From Opitutia bacterium (GTDB lineage: Bacteria; Verrucomicrobiota; Verrucomicrobiia; Opitutales; Seribacteraceae): a DNA stretch of 6,958 bases. The DNA is taken from the NCBI GenBank assembly GCA_018695085.1, contig JABHOU010000172.1, forward strand, positions 1-6,958. The letters run 5' to 3'. Shown one piece after another: positions 6,178 to 6,958 of the stretch; position 1 is the stretch's first letter, and every line of letters starts with the position of its first letter. The notes beneath the pieces are model-generated. The model was not told the origin of the DNA. It ran no database searches and saw only the letters and a program-made list of their open reading frames with translations. Position numbers and translations under genes: made by a program.

Positions 6178-6958
6178 TCTTAGTGGCAGAAACTTTGGCG
6201 GTGGACTTGGTTTTGGCGGTCGAACGTTTCTTCGCTGCGGACTTGGGTTTAGCGGAAGACTTTTTATGCGTGCCACAAAATAGATTCAGCAAATTGCTGA
6301 TACGTCCGCGAAGTTCATGTCGCGGAACAATTTGGTCGATGAGACCTCGATCCAAGAGGAATTCTGCGGTCTGGAAGCCCTCCGGCAAATCTGCTTGAGT
6401 GGTTTCCTTGATTACTCGACGACCGGCAAAACCTACGAGAGCTCCGGGTTCGGAGATTATAACGTCTCCCAAAGAAGCAAAACTGGCCATAACTCCGGCC
6501 ATGGTAGGATTGGTAAGCACCGAGACGTAAGGTAGCTTGGCTTCGGCAAGCTTCGCAAGCGCTGCACTGGTCTTAGCCATTTGCATGAGGCTCAGAATAC
6601 CCTCGTACATACGAGCCCCGCCCGATGCAGAAACAATGATCACGGGCATACCGCCCTCGAGTCCACGCTCAATTGCACGTGTAATTTTTTCCCCAACGAC
6701 AGAACCCATGCTGCCGCCAAGAAAACGAAAGTCCATAACGGCCAAGCTCACCTCGCGACCTTTCATTTTACCCACGCCGCAAAGTACGGCATCAGGCATG
6801 CCGGCTTTCTTCACGTTTGCTTCTAGTTTCTCTTTGTAAGAAGCCGCTCCTTTGAAATTGAGGGGATCTTTGGAGGAAACGCCGGCGTCACACTCGACGA
6901 AAGTATCCTTGTCCAAGAGCGATTCCACTCGGTCAGGAGCGTGCAAGGGAAAATGATA
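6137..6958 (-). CDS. accD: Acetyl-CoA carboxylase carboxyltransferase subunit beta, with basic C-terminal tail; 5' end cut by window edge
   Basis: The beta half of the carboxyltransferase, which with AccA moves the carboxyl group from biotin to acetyl-CoA to make malonyl-CoA, the first step of fatty acid synthesis. The 273 codons seen read in frame to the right edge (YHFPLHAPDR), so the start and the N-terminal four-cysteine zinc finger lie outside. A TTG at 6946 sits within this conserved stretch and is not the start. Crotonase-fold motifs, numbered from the first visible residue, are FLGGSMGSVVGE (79-90), SASGGARM (110-117), SLMQMAKTSAALAKL (123-137), LTNPTMAGVMASFASLGD (148-165) and GFAGRRVI (176-183). 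The family core ends near residue 228. After it comes a tail of about 44 residues with 11 Lys and 4 Arg between 231 and 270, no acidic residue, and STAK-type repeats. The tail looks like histone-H1-type low-complexity sequence. The stop TAG falls inside the start of folC. Confidence 0.96.
   Translation of the reverse strand, partial: YHFPLHAPDRVESLLDKDTFVECDAGVSSKDPLNFKGAASYKEKLEANVKKAGMPDAVLCGVGKMKGREVSLAVMDFRFLGGSMGSVVGEKITRAIERGLEGGMPVIIVSASGGARMYEGILSLMQMAKTSAALAKLAEAKLPYVSVLTNPTMAGVMASFASLGDVIISEPGALVGFAGRRVIKETTQADLPEGFQTAEFLLDRGLIDQIVPRHELRGRISNLLNLFCGTHKKSSAKPKSAAKKRSTAKTKSTAKVSATKNVKNPSRTRRAGS

Noticed and set aside
6178..6276. GTG start giving FolC 33 extra N-terminal residues
   Set aside because: The added Pro/Arg/Lys-rich segment is simply the other frame of the repetitive accD tail. 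FolC proteins do not have such an extension, and no ribosome site precedes it.
5915..6283. 122-codon plus-strand open frame, and other plus-strand frames such as 2228-2521 and 2951-3304
   Set aside because: They lie antisense to conserved folC, accD and nrdA sequence, have no family resemblance, and are explained by codon bias of the real genes.
6944..6946. TTG as the start of accD
   Set aside because: It lies inside a stretch conserved in AccD (HAPDRVESLLD), and the frame stays open to the window edge, so the gene simply continues beyond it.

Overview
The window carries four protein genes, all transcribed leftwards (minus strand). In transcription order they are accD (5' end beyond the right edge), folC, a 468-base spacer, nrdB and nrdA (last few codons beyond the left edge). 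I found no RNA gene, mobile element, CRISPR array or plus-strand gene. The large plus-strand open frames lie antisense to conserved proteins.

Organism: the DNA has middling GC and the genes look like ordinary chromosomal housekeeping genes. The accD-folC pair, the style of the FolC N-terminus (GLRNRG-FGIDRM before the P-loop) and the chlamydia-like ribonucleotide reductase point to the PVC group, most likely Verrucomicrobiota of the Opitutae/Puniceicoccales type. This is inference from remembered family features, not from a search.

Right part (about 4864-6958): AccD is the carboxyltransferase beta subunit of acetyl-CoA carboxylase. It ends in a strongly basic, Lys/Ala/Ser/Thr-rich tail of about 40 residues. 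FolC (folylpolyglutamate/dihydrofolate synthase) probably starts inside the accD tail in another frame, so the two are likely translated from one message.

Middle (4396-4863): an AT-rich spacer holds what looks like the nrd control region. It has a good NrdR box (4595-4610), a weaker box-like site 32 bp away (4627-4642), an exact match to the DnaA-box consensus beside it (4643-4651), and a possible promoter whose -10 element lies inside the good NrdR box. If that promoter is right, the nrdBA message has a leader of about 200 nt that begins with a long U/C-rich tract and may contain a 40-codon open frame. Nearer folC there are nested inverted repeats that may end the accD-folC transcript.

Left part (1-4395): nrdB and nrdA encode a class I ribonucleotide reductase, the enzyme that makes dNTPs. 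The beta subunit keeps all six metal ligands, with Glu at the position where class Ia has Asp, but has leucine (L136) where the radical tyrosine of class Ia, or the phenylalanine of chlamydial class Ic, would sit. This argues for a metal-centred (class Ic-like, Mn/Fe-type) oxidant. The alpha subunit has a long N-terminal extension that reads as three tandem ATP-cone domains, only the middle one near consensus. The beta gene precedes the alpha gene.

The most unusual items are the Leu radical-site NrdB and the combined NrdR/DnaA control region. The rest is ordinary core metabolism.
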